Positions 34,349 to 43,025 of a DNA stretch of 64,000 bases are shown here, piece by piece. Every line of letters starts with the position of its first letter. Position 1 is the first letter of the stretch. This DNA is from Actinoplanes subtropicus (GTDB lineage Bacteria; Actinomycetota; Actinomycetes; Mycobacteriales; Micromonosporaceae). The DNA lies in the NCBI RefSeq assembly GCF_000721705.1, contig NZ_JOJL01000043.1, forward strand, positions 1 through 64,000, read 5' to 3'. The translations under genes were made by a program, and so were the position numbers. The notes beneath the pieces are model-generated. The model had not been told where the DNA came from. It saw only the letters and a list, made by a program, of their open reading frames with translations, and did no database searches.

Positions 34349-35590
34349 TTACCGCGGCAATGACCGTCGACGCAGTATCAGCACCGGCGCGAGGAGCAGG
34401 GTGCCCACCGCGGTAGCCAGGAGAGCGTCCGTCGAGCCGAATCGGTCGGCTGCAATGCCCGCCGCGGCCGCACCGACGGCGATAGTGCTCAACCCGGCGG
34501 CAGTGATCATCGTAAATGCCTCAACGGCGTGACCGGGCGGAGCCAGACGTCCCACCAGGCTGTATCCCAGCACTCCCGCCGGGCCGAGACAGGCCCCGAG
34601 GGTGAGAAGCGAGACAGCGAACGCGACGGGCGTCGCCGTCAGCGATGCCGCAGCAAGGGAGAATGCGCAAAGTACGGTCAGCGCAGCCATTCGCCAGGCC
34701 GGGCGGCCGCCCTGCAGCCGGGTGCCGAACGCTACGGCTCCCGAAAGGCTGCCGGCGGAGAACGCCGCGTACATCAAGCCGGCGTAGCCGATGAAGCGGG
34801 CCGCGGCCGACACCTGGACCACGCCGACGATCACTCCGTTGCCGGCGGCGGCGAGCAGCGCGGTTCGCACTCCCGGGCCGGCCAGCGCGCCGGCCAGATC
34901 GGTGCGGCGGGCCGTGCCGCGCCAGGCTCGGGACGCGCGGCTGGTGGCCAGAGTCACGGTCCCGGCGGCGAAGAGCATCGCGCACAGCAGGATCGCCACG
35001 GCAGGCCCGGTCACCTGAAGGATCGCCGTCAGGATCAGCGGGCCGAGCAGGACGGGTGCCTCGAACAGCACCGACGACAGGGTCATCGCCATCGGGAGTA
35101 GCCGTGGTGGCACCAGGGTGGGCCACAACGCACGCAGGCTTGCATTCACCTGCGGCTCACAGGCGCCGCTGAGGAAGGCACAGACGAGCATCCCGGGGAC
35201 CGTGGCGAAGTGGCTTGCCACCACCAGGCCGGTCATCCCGAGAAATTGCGCGCCGGCCGCCGCGAGCAGCACCGGAGTCTGACCGAATCGATCGATGAGC
35301 CGGCCCTGAAACATCATTCCCAGAGCGGTTCCGGCCCCCAGCATTCCGACCGCCAGTCCCGCCGCCGCGAAGCCACCCCGAGAACGCTGCACAAGGAGGA
35401 GCACCGCGAGACCGAGCATGCCGATCGGGATGGAGGCGATCACCGCACCGGCCGTCGGACGACACACGCCGGGCCGGCGGAGAACAGCGACGAAAGCGCC
35501 CGCAGCCAGCCGGATGCACTCCCCGAAGAGAAGGTCACCGGTGTCCGGGCGGGCACCGCGCACGGTCACGACGAACGCACCGTGGCGCAT
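34349..35590 (-). CDS. MFS transporter
   Basis: The protein has 413 residues and about twelve TM helices (for example AGAVIASIPIGMLGLAVLLLV; GMLGAGTALGMMFQGRLIDRFGQTPVLLAAAGAQFLGMTG; FEAPVLLGPLILTAILQVTGPAVAIL; VAFAVSLLTLGACLGPAGVLGYSLVGRLAP). The loop GRLIDRFGQTPVLL fits MFS motif A in variant form. It resembles small efflux carriers of the kind often driven by an adjacent TetR gene, which lies divergent from it at 35723. The N-terminal 30 residues are unusual for the family, so the true start may be an internal codon. It is the left gene of a cassette flanked by methyltransferase-tail repeats. Confidence 0.82.
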   Translation of the reverse strand: MRHGAFVVTVRGARPDTGDLLFGECIRLAAGAFVAVLRRPGVCRPTAGAVIASIPIGMLGLAVLLLVQRSRGGFAAAGLAVGMLGAGTALGMMFQGRLIDRFGQTPVLLAAAGAQFLGMTGLVVASHFATVPGMLVCAFLSGACEPQVNASLRALWPTLVPPRLLPMAMTLSSVLFEAPVLLGPLILTAILQVTGPAVAILLCAMLFAAGTVTLATSRASRAWRGTARRTDLAGALAGPGVRTALLAAAGNGVIVGVVQVSAAARFIGYAGLMYAAFSAGSLSGAVAFGTRLQGGRPAWRMAALTVLCAFSLAAASLTATPVAFAVSLLTLGACLGPAGVLGYSLVGRLAPPGHAVEAFTMITAAGLSTIAVGAAAAGIAADRFGSTDALLATAVGTLLLAPVLILRRRSLPR

Positions 35591-35669
35591 CGATTACTGA
35601 ACACCCGAACACCTCCCGGCGCAACTCGTGCGTCGGCCCGCCCGGTCGGGGTGCCGACCGCGCAGCAGT

Positions 35670-35702
35670 TGCGTGACACGCAGCTCTTGCGTAGTCGGCA
35701 AG
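35670..35702. promoter_or_regulatory. Inverted-repeat operator candidates upstream of the second TetR gene
   Basis: TGCGT-GAC-ACGCA (35670-35682) and CTTGC-N7-GCAAG (35686-35702) are two adjacent dyads in the 130-bp spacer between the divergent MFS and TetR genes. Both contain TTGCGT on their left side. The position suggests binding by the TetR protein encoded next to them. Confidence 0.45.
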
Positions 35703-35722
35703 TTAGGGCCTACCGTCGGCTC

Positions 35723-36346
35723 ATGGATCCTTCAACGGGCATGTCCGTACGCCGGCGGGATCGCCAGCGCGACGACACCCGGCACGATCTCGCCCTCGCC
35801 GCCTTCGAACTGGCCACGCGCCACGGGCTCGGTGGCGTGCGCGTGCCCGACATCGCGGCCGCGGCCGGCGTCTCCACGCGTACGTTCAACAACTACTTCG
35901 CCAGCCGGGAAGCCGCGATCGTGTGGCCGGCGGCGTGTCATGCGATCGGGGTGGCCGACCAGTTCCGGGGCCGCCCGGCCGACGAACCGATCGGCGAGTC
36001 CCTGGTCGAGTCCGTCACCGCCCTGTACGGCCCGGGCGCCGGTCAGCAACTGCCCCCTGACTGGCTGCGCCGGTTCCGTGCCCTCGTCGCGGCCGAGCCG
36101 GCCCTGCACGGCGAGTACCTCAAGGCGACCGCCGCCGCGCAGGAGGCGCTCGGTGACGCCATCGCCGAACGGATCGGCGGCGGCCAGAGCGGAGCGTTCC
36201 GGGCACACGTCATCGCCGGGATGGTGGCGGGCGCCGAGCGCGCGGCCGTCATGCACTGGATGCGGCACAACGACGGGACGCTCGCCGATGCCGTCCGCAC
36301 CGCCGTACGCCAGGCGGTCGCCGGGCTGGAAGGCGGGACCCGGTGA
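35723..36346 (+). CDS. TetR/AcrR-family regulator
   Basis: The protein has 207 residues. The DNA-binding domain (DLALAAFELATRHGLGGVRVPDIAAAAGVSTRTFNNYFASREAAIVW, about 18-64) is a full TetR helix-turn-helix. The C-terminal helical domain (FRALVAAEPALHGEYLKATAAAQEAL...AVMHWMRHNDGTLADAVR) is typical of regulators close to MftR/actinobacterial efflux repressors. The start may be ATG 35723 or ATG 35741. It is divergent from the MFS gene, and the next gene overlaps its stop (GTGA), so it probably controls both directions. Confidence 0.9.
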   Translation: MDPSTGMSVRRRDRQRDDTRHDLALAAFELATRHGLGGVRVPDIAAAAGVSTRTFNNYFASREAAIVWPAACHAIGVADQFRGRPADEPIGESLVESVTALYGPGAGQQLPPDWLRRFRALVAAEPALHGEYLKATAAAQEALGDAIAERIGGGQSGAFRAHVIAGMVAGAERAAVMHWMRHNDGTLADAVRTAVRQAVAGLEGGTR

Positions 36347-36894
36347 AGGCGCTCCGGCGGGTCGCGGTCTTCGCCGTTCCGGCAGTGTTGTATTTCGCCG
36401 CGCGGCCGTTCACCACCTCCGACACGGTCGCGCTGGCGCTCGCCGGCGCGCTGCCACTGGCGTACCAGGTGCTTGTCGGTCTGGTCTCGCGACGGGTCGA
36501 CCGGTGGGCCGTCCTGTCGGGAATCAGTTTCGTGCTGGCCTGTGTCGTGTCGGCGCTCGCCGGCGGGAGCGCGCTGCCGCTGAAGTTGCCCGAGGCCGCC
36601 GTCACCTTCGTGCTCGGGCTGGTACTCCTGGTCGCGGCATTGATCCGCCGGCCGGTCCCGCTGGGCCGGCTGCTGAAGGCGCCCGCCGCCGACGACGCGA
36701 CACTCGGCGTACTCGTCGGGGTGTTTCTCATCCTGCACGCGCTGCTGCATCTGGCGCTCGCCATCGCCCTGCCGACATCGACATATGTCGTGGCCGGGCG
36801 GCTGATCAGCTGGGGCACCCTCGCCGTCGGCGCGACGGTGCTGTGGATCTACCTACGCCGGATCCGCGCCATCGCGGCCGGAGCGGCGTCATGA
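36343..36894 (+). CDS. VC0807-like integral membrane protein
   Basis: The protein has 183 residues and about five TM helices with charged loops (VAVFAVPAVLYFAARPFTTSDTVALALAGALPLAYQVLVGLVSRR; AVLSGISFVLACVVSALAGGSAL; VTFVLGLVLLVAALIRRPVPLG; LVGVFLILHALLHLALAIALP). The pattern of Arg-Arg loops after the second helix resembles the small VC0807-type family of unknown function often found next to TetR genes. It overlaps TetR upstream (GTGA) and the amidohydrolase downstream (ATGA), so the three are translated together. Confidence 0.75.
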   Translation: MKALRRVAVFAVPAVLYFAARPFTTSDTVALALAGALPLAYQVLVGLVSRRVDRWAVLSGISFVLACVVSALAGGSALPLKLPEAAVTFVLGLVLLVAALIRRPVPLGRLLKAPAADDATLGVLVGVFLILHALLHLALAIALPTSTYVVAGRLISWGTLAVGATVLWIYLRRIRAIAAGAAS

Positions 36895-38096
36895 GAATCG
36901 GCCGGGTCCGGGTCTTCGACGGCGAGCGGATGCGCGACGCGCAGGATGTCGTCGTTCGGGACGGCGTGATCGCATCGGTCCGCGACGCGACGCCCGAGCC
37001 GGCCGACATCGACGGTGCTGGCCGTACCCTGCTGCCCGGGTTGTTCGACGCGCACGTGCATGTCTCGCCCGAGCCGGACGAGCCGCTGCGGCAACTCGCC
37101 ACCATGGGAGTGACCACCGCGCTGGACATGTTCTGCGGCGGCCGGTCGCTGCAACGCATCCGGGAGCTGCGGACGGCCGAACCGGCCGGGCTGGCTTCGG
37201 TCCGCACGGCCGGCACTGGCGCCACCGGCCCCGGGAGCATGCTGGAACGGATGGGTGGAGAACCGCTTCCGGCCGTCGACCGCCCGCAGGCCGCACCCTC
37301 GTGGGTGGATGCGCGGCTGGACGAAGGCTCGGACTACATCAAGATCGTGTACGACCCGCGCGAAGGCGGCCCGCTCGACCGAGCCACGCTGGCGGCGCTC
37401 GTCCGTGCGGCACACGATCGCGGTGTGCTCGCCGTGGCGCACACGCTCGGCGAGCGGCAGGCGCGCGAGGCCATCGCCGCCGGTGTGGACGGACTGGTGC
37501 ACCTGTTCATCGGCGAGCTCACCGGCGCCGGCTTCGGTGCGTTCGCGGCCGCCCACGGGGTCTTCGTGATCCCGACGCTGGCGATCCTGCGCGGACTCTG
37601 CGGGTACCGGCTCGGCGAGGAGTTGGCGGACGACCCTTGGCTGGCCGCCCGGGTGCTGGCGGCTCGCCCCCGTACCGCTGTCCGGCCCGCGGAACCCGGC
37701 CGCAACCGGCTCTACGCCGCAACCGTGGAGGCGTTGAATCAGCTGGTCACCGAAGGTGTCCCGATCCTTGCCGGCACCGACACCGCGCCGATCACCGCCC
37801 CGTTCGGGGTGTACGGCTTCGGCGCGACCCTGCACGCCGAACTGGAACTGCTGGTACGCGCCGGATTGCCGCCCGTACCGGCGTTGGCCGCGGCAACCTC
37901 CGCACCGGCCGGAGCGTTCGGGCTCACAGATCGTGGTGGCATCCGGCCGGGCCTGCGGGCCGACCTGCTTCTGGTCGAAGGCGATCCCCGTACGGACATC
38001 CGGAACACCCGCAAAGTGGTCGCCGTGTGGCAAAGAGGCGTCCCCTTGGACCTGAGTCCACCACCAGAGTCACCCGCCGGCGATCGCGGGCTATGA
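36891..38096 (+). CDS. Amidohydrolase-family enzyme
   Basis: This 401-residue metal-dependent hydrolase has the TIM-barrel amidohydrolase fold. Signs in order: LLPGLFDAHVHVSPE (first metal His pair HxH, about 45-47), the strand IKIVYDPREGG, AVAHTLGE and GLVHLFIGE (later His ligands), GTDTAPITAP (Asp ligand) and a closing GLRADLLLVEGDP. Relatives include imidazolonepropionase- and prolidase-like enzymes, and the substrate cannot be named. It is the last gene of the TetR unit. Its stop codon (TGA 38094-38096) lies inside the right-hand methyltransferase repeat, overlapping the convergent gene by 6 bp. Confidence 0.87.
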   Translation: MRIGRVRVFDGERMRDAQDVVVRDGVIASVRDATPEPADIDGAGRTLLPGLFDAHVHVSPEPDEPLRQLATMGVTTALDMFCGGRSLQRIRELRTAEPAGLASVRTAGTGATGPGSMLERMGGEPLPAVDRPQAAPSWVDARLDEGSDYIKIVYDPREGGPLDRATLAALVRAAHDRGVLAVAHTLGERQAREAIAAGVDGLVHLFIGELTGAGFGAFAAAHGVFVIPTLAILRGLCGYRLGEELADDPWLAARVLAARPRTAVRPAEPGRNRLYAATVEALNQLVTEGVPILAGTDTAPITAPFGVYGFGATLHAELELLVRAGLPPVPALAAATSAPAGAFGLTDRGGIRPGLRADLLLVEGDPRTDIRNTRKVVAVWQRGVPLDLSPPPESPAGDRGL

Positions 38097-38897
38097 CCGG
38101 CGACCCACCCCGGCGGCCTGCCAGCGCAGTTCCGCGACGTCCTCCGGCGGCGAAGCATCGGCCGAGCCGGGTGGCTGCCACCTCGGCAGGAGCGTCAGCC
38201 CCGGCCCGATCAGCTCGAAACCCTCGAAGAACGGCAAAATCTCTTCCCGCGTACGCGGATACCAGGCGGGCGCCCCGGCCGCGTTGAGGATGCGGCCGAT
38301 CTCGTGCGGGCGCGGGTCGTCCAGGATGTGCGAGATCACCAGGTAGCTGCCCGGCACCATCCGTTCCCGCAGGCGGCGCAGGATGCCGATCGGGTCGTCC
38401 TGGTCGCCGATGAAGTGCAGGATCGCCACGACCAGGACCGCGACCGGGCGGTCGAAGTCGATCAGGCCGCGGACCTGGGGATCGTCCAGGATCTTCGCGG
38501 GCTCGCGCAGGTCACCGTGGATGTAGCGGGTGTTCTCGTCGACCGCGAGCAGCGCCCGGCCGTGCACCACCGCCAGCGGGTCGTGGTCGGCATACACCAC
38601 CCGGCTGCCGGGGGCGGCCGCCTGCGCGACCTCGTGCACGTTGCGCCGGGTCGGCAGCCCCGAGCCGATGTCGAGGAACTGCCGGATGCCCGCCTCGGCG
38701 GCCAGGTACCGCACCGCGCGGACGAGGAACTCCCGGTTGGAGGCGACCATCTGCACCGACTCGGGGACCGAGGCCATCATGGCGTCGGCGGCGGCCCGGT
38801 CGACGGCGTAGTTGTCCTTGCCGCCGAGGTAGTAGTCGTACATCCGGGCCACGCTCGGCCGGGTCGAATCGACGCCCATCGCCTCGGAACTGTCCAC
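38091..38897 (-). CDS. SAM-dependent methyltransferase (DUF574/PF04672 type)
   Basis: The protein has 268 residues. Family signatures: ARMYDYYLGGKDNYAVDRAAAD near the N-terminus (the YDYxLGGKDNY motif), QFLDIGSGLPTRRNVHEVAQ (SAM motif I in family form), VVYADHDPLAVVHGRALL, and a RYIHGDLREPAKIL segment. This group is abundant in Streptomyces and Actinoplanes relatives, often in many copies; substrates are unknown. The GTG start has a weak ribosome-binding site. Its 3' end is duplicated at 34266, which suggests a recombination event next to it. Confidence 0.9.
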   Translation of the reverse strand: MDSSEAMGVDSTRPSVARMYDYYLGGKDNYAVDRAAADAMMASVPESVQMVASNREFLVRAVRYLAAEAGIRQFLDIGSGLPTRRNVHEVAQAAAPGSRVVYADHDPLAVVHGRALLAVDENTRYIHGDLREPAKILDDPQVRGLIDFDRPVAVLVVAILHFIGDQDDPIGILRRLRERMVPGSYLVISHILDDPRPHEIGRILNAAGAPAWYPRTREEILPFFEGFELIGPGLTLLPRWQPPGSADASPPEDVAELRWQAAGVGRRS

Positions 38898-38906
38898 CTC
38901 GAGAGG

Positions 38907-39671
38907 TTAGCCGACCAGGGCCGGCTGCGGCGGAACCGCCCACCGCAGTCGCGCCGCGGCCCGAACCCGCGAGGCCTTGTAGAGCCAGACCGTGTCCCGC
39001 CCGAACGACCACGTCAGCGACGCCAGCGCGACCAGCAGCGCGCCCTCGGCCACGACCGGCGGCAGCAGGTTCGCGGTCACCAGCGCCAGCACGATGCCCT
39101 GCAGCGCCGCCACGACCTTGCGCGAGAACCGCGGCGGCAGGGCCGCGTTGAGCCACGGGAGCGCCCAGGACGTCGCCACGAACAGGTACCGGTACGCGCC
39201 GAGCGCCACCGTCCACCACCCGAACCGGTCGCCGGCGTACACGCTGAGCACCAGGATCAGGAACGCGTCGATCTCCATGTCGAAGCGGGCACCGAGCGCC
39301 GTGGTGGTCCCGGTGCGGCGGGCCACCTGGCCGTCCACCCCGTCCAGGGCCAGCGCCACGCCGGCCACCGTCACCAGGGCGGTAGTGCTGACCGGGTGTG
39401 CGAAGGAGGTCACCACCAGGGCGGTCACGCCGCCGACCAGGATCGCGCGGGCCAGGGTCACCGTGTTCGCCGGGCCGAGGGCGGCCATCCGGGCGCGCTG
39501 CAGGCCCGCGCCGAGCAGACCGCAGAGCACGAGGCCGTACGCCGCGCCCGCGGCCAGGCCGGCCGGGGTGAGCCCGAGCGTCAGCGCCAGGGCGGCCAGC
39601 AGGAGAACCTGGGCCGCGAGACCGAACATCGGTCCCCGGGCGGGCGCCGTCGGCGTCGCTGCGAGTGTCAC
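38907..39671 (-). CDS. CDP-alcohol phosphatidyltransferase family protein
   Basis: The protein has 254 residues and about six TM helices. The catalytic signature DG-x2-AR-x8-G-x3-D-x3-D is complete in DGVDGQVARRTGTTTALGARFDMEID (about 110-135). The enzyme should join a CDP-activated lipid or alcohol to an acceptor alcohol inside the membrane. The GTG start is preceded by AGGAGGCACG. Its neighbours (dehydrogenase, PTPS-like protein, glycosyltransferase, methyltransferase) suggest it makes or modifies part of a lipid-linked product rather than a housekeeping phospholipid. It is the only gene of that cluster on its strand besides the RibD-C reductase. Confidence 0.88.
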   Translation of the reverse strand: MTLAATPTAPARGPMFGLAAQVLLLAALALTLGLTPAGLAAGAAYGLVLCGLLGAGLQRARMAALGPANTVTLARAILVGGVTALVVTSFAHPVSTTALVTVAGVALALDGVDGQVARRTGTTTALGARFDMEIDAFLILVLSVYAGDRFGWWTVALGAYRYLFVATSWALPWLNAALPPRFSRKVVAALQGIVLALVTANLLPPVVAEGALLVALASLTWSFGRDTVWLYKASRVRAAARLRWAVPPQPALVG

Positions 39672-39770
39672 CGTGCCTCCTGTGCAAGATCGGCTGCGTA
39701 TGGTTGCCGCTGTCAGCGCTTAACACGCGCGCAAGCGACGATCGGTTCAGCAGAGTTGAGGAGACAGCCG

Positions 39771-40745
39771 ATGGCGGGTGACGCACGGGCGTTCTGGCTC
39801 GCCTCCCCCGGACGGGGAGAGATCCGTCCCGAACGGGTGCCGGCGCCGGCCCGCGACGAGGTCCAGGTCCGCACCCGGCACACCGGGGTGAGCCGGGGCA
39901 CCGAGACGCTGGTCTTCACCGGCCGGGTGCCGGAGAGCCAATGGCCGCACATGCGGGCCCCGTTCCAGGAGGGCGACTTCCCGGCGCCGGTGAAGTACGG
40001 CTACCTGAACGTCGGCGTGGTCGAACAGGGCCCGGACGCTCTGCTCGGCAAGACCGTGTTCAGCCTGTACCCGCATCAGACCCGTTTCAACGTCCCGGCC
40101 AGTGCCGTGACCGTGGTGCCCGACACGGTGCCCGCGCACCGGGCGGTGCTGGCCGGCACGGTGGAGACCGCGGTGAACGCGCTGTGGGACGCCGCCCCGC
40201 TGATCGGCGACCGGATCGCGATCGTCGGTGCGGGCATGGTGGGTGCGGCGGTCGCGGCCATCGCCGCGACAATTCCGGGCGTACGGGTGCAACTGGTCGA
40301 CATCGACGAGTCCCGCGCCGAGCTGGCTCGGACGCTCGGCGTCGACTTCACGCTGCCGGACGCGGCGCTGGGCGACTGCGACGTCGTCGTGCACGCCAGC
40401 GCCACCTCGGCCGGCCTCACCCGGTCGCTGGAGCTGCTCGCCACCGAGGGCACCGTCGTCGAGCTCAGCTGGTACGGCGACAAGCAGGTCAGCGTCCCGC
40501 TCGGCGAGTTCTTCCACTCCCGCCGGCTGACCGTCCGGTCGAGCCAGGTCGGCGGCATCGCCCCCGGCCGCGGGCGAACGTACGGTGAACGCCTGGCGCT
40601 CGCGCTGCGCCTGCTGGTGAACCCGGCCTTCGACGCGCTCGTCACCGGCCGTTCGCCCTTCGACGAACTGCCCGAGGTGCTGCCACGGCTCGCGGCGGGT
40701 AGCCTACCGGCCCTGTGCCACCTGATCGACTACCCCGAGGAGTAG
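39771..40745 (+). CDS. Zinc-binding alcohol dehydrogenase-like (MDR) oxidoreductase
   Basis: The protein has 324 residues. The N-terminal GroES-like part is short ([29 protein letters not shown]), and the Rossmann domain follows ([17 protein letters not shown] with GxGxVG, then VQLVDIDES). Strand/helix pattern to the end fits medium-chain dehydrogenases, but the usual Cys/His zinc ligands are not obvious (SRGTETL replaces the catalytic Cys region), so it may be a zinc-free reductase. The start is ATG 39771, preceded by TTGAGGAGACAGCCG. It is followed 5 bp later by the PTPS-like gene, so they are likely co-transcribed. Confidence 0.83.
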   Translation: MAGDARAFWLASPGRGEIRPERVPAPARDEVQVRTRHTGVSRGTETLVFTGRVPESQWPHMRAPFQEGDFPAPVKYGYLNVGVVEQGPDALLGKTVFSLYPHQTRFNVPASAVTVVPDTVPAHRAVLAGTVETAVNALWDAAPLIGDRIAIVGAGMVGAAVAAIAATIPGVRVQLVDIDESRAELARTLGVDFTLPDAALGDCDVVVHASATSAGLTRSLELLATEGTVVELSWYGDKQVSVPLGEFFHSRRLTVRSSQVGGIAPGRGRTYGERLALALRLLVNPAFDALVTGRSPFDELPEVLPRLAAGSLPALCHLIDYPEE

Positions 40746-40750
40746 GCAGC

Positions 40751-41149
40751 TTGTTCAGCGTCACCGTCCGCGACCACATCATGATCGCGCACAGCTTCAC
40801 CGGCGAGGTCTTCGGACCGGCCCAGAAGCTGCACGGCGCCACGTTCGTCGTCGACGCCACGTTCCGCCGGCCCGAGCTCGACGACGACAACATCGTGGTC
40901 GACATCGGCCTGGCCGGCCAGGAGCTGCACGCCATCTGCGGCGGCCTGAGCTACCGGAACCTCGACGACGAGCCGGACTTCCAGGGCGTGAACACGTCCA
41001 CCGAGTACCTGGCCAAGGTGATCGCCGACCGGCTCGCCGCCAAGGCGGCCGCGGGCGACCTGGGCGCGGGCGCGGCCGGGCTGACCGGCATCGCGGTCAC
41101 GCTGCACGAGTCGCACATCGCCTGGGCCTCCTACGAGCGAGATCTGTGA
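40751..41149 (+). CDS. Divergent 6-pyruvoyltetrahydropterin synthase / QueD-like protein
   Basis: The protein has 132 residues from TTG 40751 ([16 protein letters not shown]). It has the fold and layout of PTPS/QueD, small T-fold enzymes acting on dihydroneopterin triphosphate: IAHSF (first zinc His), [40 protein letters not shown] and a late [10 protein letters not shown] with the conserved Glu. However, the usual HGH zinc pair is HGA, and the catalytic Cys that normally precedes it is absent ([10 protein letters not shown]). It therefore may use the fold for another reaction. It overlaps the glycosyltransferase (GTGA). Confidence 0.78.
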   Translation: MFSVTVRDHIMIAHSFTGEVFGPAQKLHGATFVVDATFRRPELDDDNIVVDIGLAGQELHAICGGLSYRNLDDEPDFQGVNTSTEYLAKVIADRLAAKAAAGDLGAGAAGLTGIAVTLHESHIAWASYERDL

Positions 41150-42210
41150 GCTCTCCGCTGTGGGCGGTGCTGCCGGGTTCGATCGACGACCCGGCGGCAC
41201 CGAGCGGCGGCAACCGCTACGACCGCGTCGTGCTCAACCTGCTCTCCGGCGCGGCGACCCCGCAGGACGGCCGGGCGGTGGCGACCCGGCCGGTCTACGA
41301 GGTGGCGGTGGACGGCTCCTGGCCGACCCCGGACGCCGAGGCCCGCGAGGCCCTTGCCCGGGCGCTGTCCGACATTCCCGACAACACGGACGTACTGCTG
41401 GACGGCCTGGTGGCCTGCGGCGTGCCGGAGATCCTGGGCCCGCACCGCAAGCGCCTGCGCCTGTTCGTCCTGGTCCACCTTCCGCTGAGCGACGAGACCG
41501 GCCTCTCCCCCGCGGACGCCGCCGAACTGCGGGCCCGCGAGCGGGCCACCCTGCACATGGCCGCGACGGTCATCGCCACCAGCAAGGCCGCCGCCGCCCG
41601 CCTTTCCGATATGCACGATCTATCGCGCAAAAACGTCAAGGTCGTCGAGCCCGGGGTCTCTCCCGCCGAGCCGGCCGTGCCGGACAAATCCGGGAAACGC
41701 CTGCTGTGCGTCGCCGCCGTGACTCCCCGGAAAGGCCAGGACCTGCTGGTCAGGGCCCTGGAGGAGCGGCTCGCCGATCTCGAGTGGACCTGCGTGCTCG
41801 CCGGCCGGGTGGTCACCCCCGTCCCGCACACCAGCAGGAACATCCACTTCGCCGGGGCCCTGCAGGGCACGGCGCTGGACCACGCGTACGGGAAAAGCGA
41901 TCTGTTCGTTCTCCCCTCGCGCAACGAGACCTACGGCATGGTGGTGACCGAGGCGCTGGCCCGCTGCCTCCCGGTGATCGCGACCAGGGTCGGGGGCGTC
42001 CCCGAGGCCCTCGGCGAGGCGCCCGACGGCACCCCGCCCGGCATCCTGATCCCGCCCGACGACCCGAGCTCGCTGGCCGCCGCCCTGCGCGCCTGGCTCA
42101 CCGACGCCGACCTGCGCGCCCGGCTGCGGACCGCCGCGGCGGCCCGCCGCGCCACCCTCCCGACCTGGGACGACACCGCCCGACGACTGAGCGAGGTACT
42201 GGACAGATGA
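41146..42210 (+). CDS. GT4-family glycosyltransferase
   Basis: The protein has 354 residues. The C-terminal Rossmann half has the GT-B signatures: [22 protein letters not shown] (donor domain start), [58 protein letters not shown], with the E-x7-E motif in [13 protein letters not shown]. Retaining GT-B enzymes of this family transfer sugars from nucleotide-sugar donors. Start GTG 41146 overlaps the PTPS-like stop; its own stop overlaps the methyltransferase start (ATGA). In this cluster it probably glycosylates the GTP-derived or lipid product. Confidence 0.88.
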   Translation: MSSPLWAVLPGSIDDPAAPSGGNRYDRVVLNLLSGAATPQDGRAVATRPVYEVAVDGSWPTPDAEAREALARALSDIPDNTDVLLDGLVACGVPEILGPHRKRLRLFVLVHLPLSDETGLSPADAAELRARERATLHMAATVIATSKAAAARLSDMHDLSRKNVKVVEPGVSPAEPAVPDKSGKRLLCVAAVTPRKGQDLLVRALEERLADLEWTCVLAGRVVTPVPHTSRNIHFAGALQGTALDHAYGKSDLFVLPSRNETYGMVVTEALARCLPVIATRVGGVPEALGEAPDGTPPGILIPPDDPSSLAAALRAWLTDADLRARLRTAAAARRATLPTWDDTARRLSEVLDR

Positions 42211-42965
42211 CCGGGGAATTCAGCGAGAGCTGGCTGAGCCTGCGCGAGCCGGCCGACGCCGCCGCCCGCAGCGCCGAGCTCGTGGGCCTGCTGCCCGAGG
42301 GCATCCACACCGTGCGTGACCTGGGCTGCGGCACCGGCTCCCTGGCCCGCTGGCTGGCCCCGCTGCTGCCGGGCGCGAAACGCTGGATCCTGGTCGACCG
42401 CGATCCCACGCTGCTCGCCCACGCCGCCGCGATCACCCCGTTTCCCGTGGAACCGGTCCGGGGCGACGTCACCGAGCTGACCGCCGCCGACCTGGCCGAG
42501 TCCGACCTGGTCACCTGCTCGGCGCTGCTCGACCTGCTCACCGCCGGCGAGGTGACCACCCTCGCCCGGGTCTGCGCCGAGGCCCGTACCCCGGCCCTGT
42601 TCACGCTCTCGGTGGCCGGCGAGGTCACGCTCGACCCACCACGGCCGGAGGACGAGGCGATCGGGGCGGCCTTCAACGAGCACCAGCGCCGCACGGTGGG
42701 CGGCCGGCGGCTGCTCGGCCCGGACGCCCCGGCCGCCGCCGTCGCCGCCTTCCAGGAGGCCGGCGCCACGGTGATCACCCGTCCGAGCCCGTGGCGGCTG
42801 GGGCCCGATCGGGCGGCGCTGACCGCCGAATGGCTGCGCGGCTGGGCCGAAGCCGCCGCCGAACAGCGCCCTGACCTGCGCCTCGAGCGTTATGTCAGCG
42901 AGCGGGTGGGTAACCCGCCCGTCGCGACGATCGGGCATGTCGACCTTTTGGCGATCTTCGGCTGA
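42207..42965 (+). CDS. Class I SAM-dependent methyltransferase
   Basis: The protein has 252 residues. SAM motif I is VRDLGCGTGSLARWLAPLL (about 32-50); the acidic loop WILVDRDPTLL follows, then VRGDVTELTAADLAESDLVTCSALLDLL, which is the motif region after strand 4. Length and order match small-molecule methyltransferases. The start ATG 42207 overlaps the glycosyltransferase stop. The substrate is not deducible; the cluster suggests it acts on the same pathway product. Confidence 0.87.
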   Translation: MTGEFSESWLSLREPADAAARSAELVGLLPEGIHTVRDLGCGTGSLARWLAPLLPGAKRWILVDRDPTLLAHAAAITPFPVEPVRGDVTELTAADLAESDLVTCSALLDLLTAGEVTTLARVCAEARTPALFTLSVAGEVTLDPPRPEDEAIGAAFNEHQRRTVGGRRLLGPDAPAAAVAAFQEAGATVITRPSPWRLGPDRAALTAEWLRGWAEAAAEQRPDLRLERYVSERVGNPPVATIGHVDLLAIFG

Positions 42966-43025
42966 ACCCTTTGTGCCCGTCCCGGCGTACTAGGGGAAGA
43001 CGGGCAAACAGAGGGGGACGGCGAA

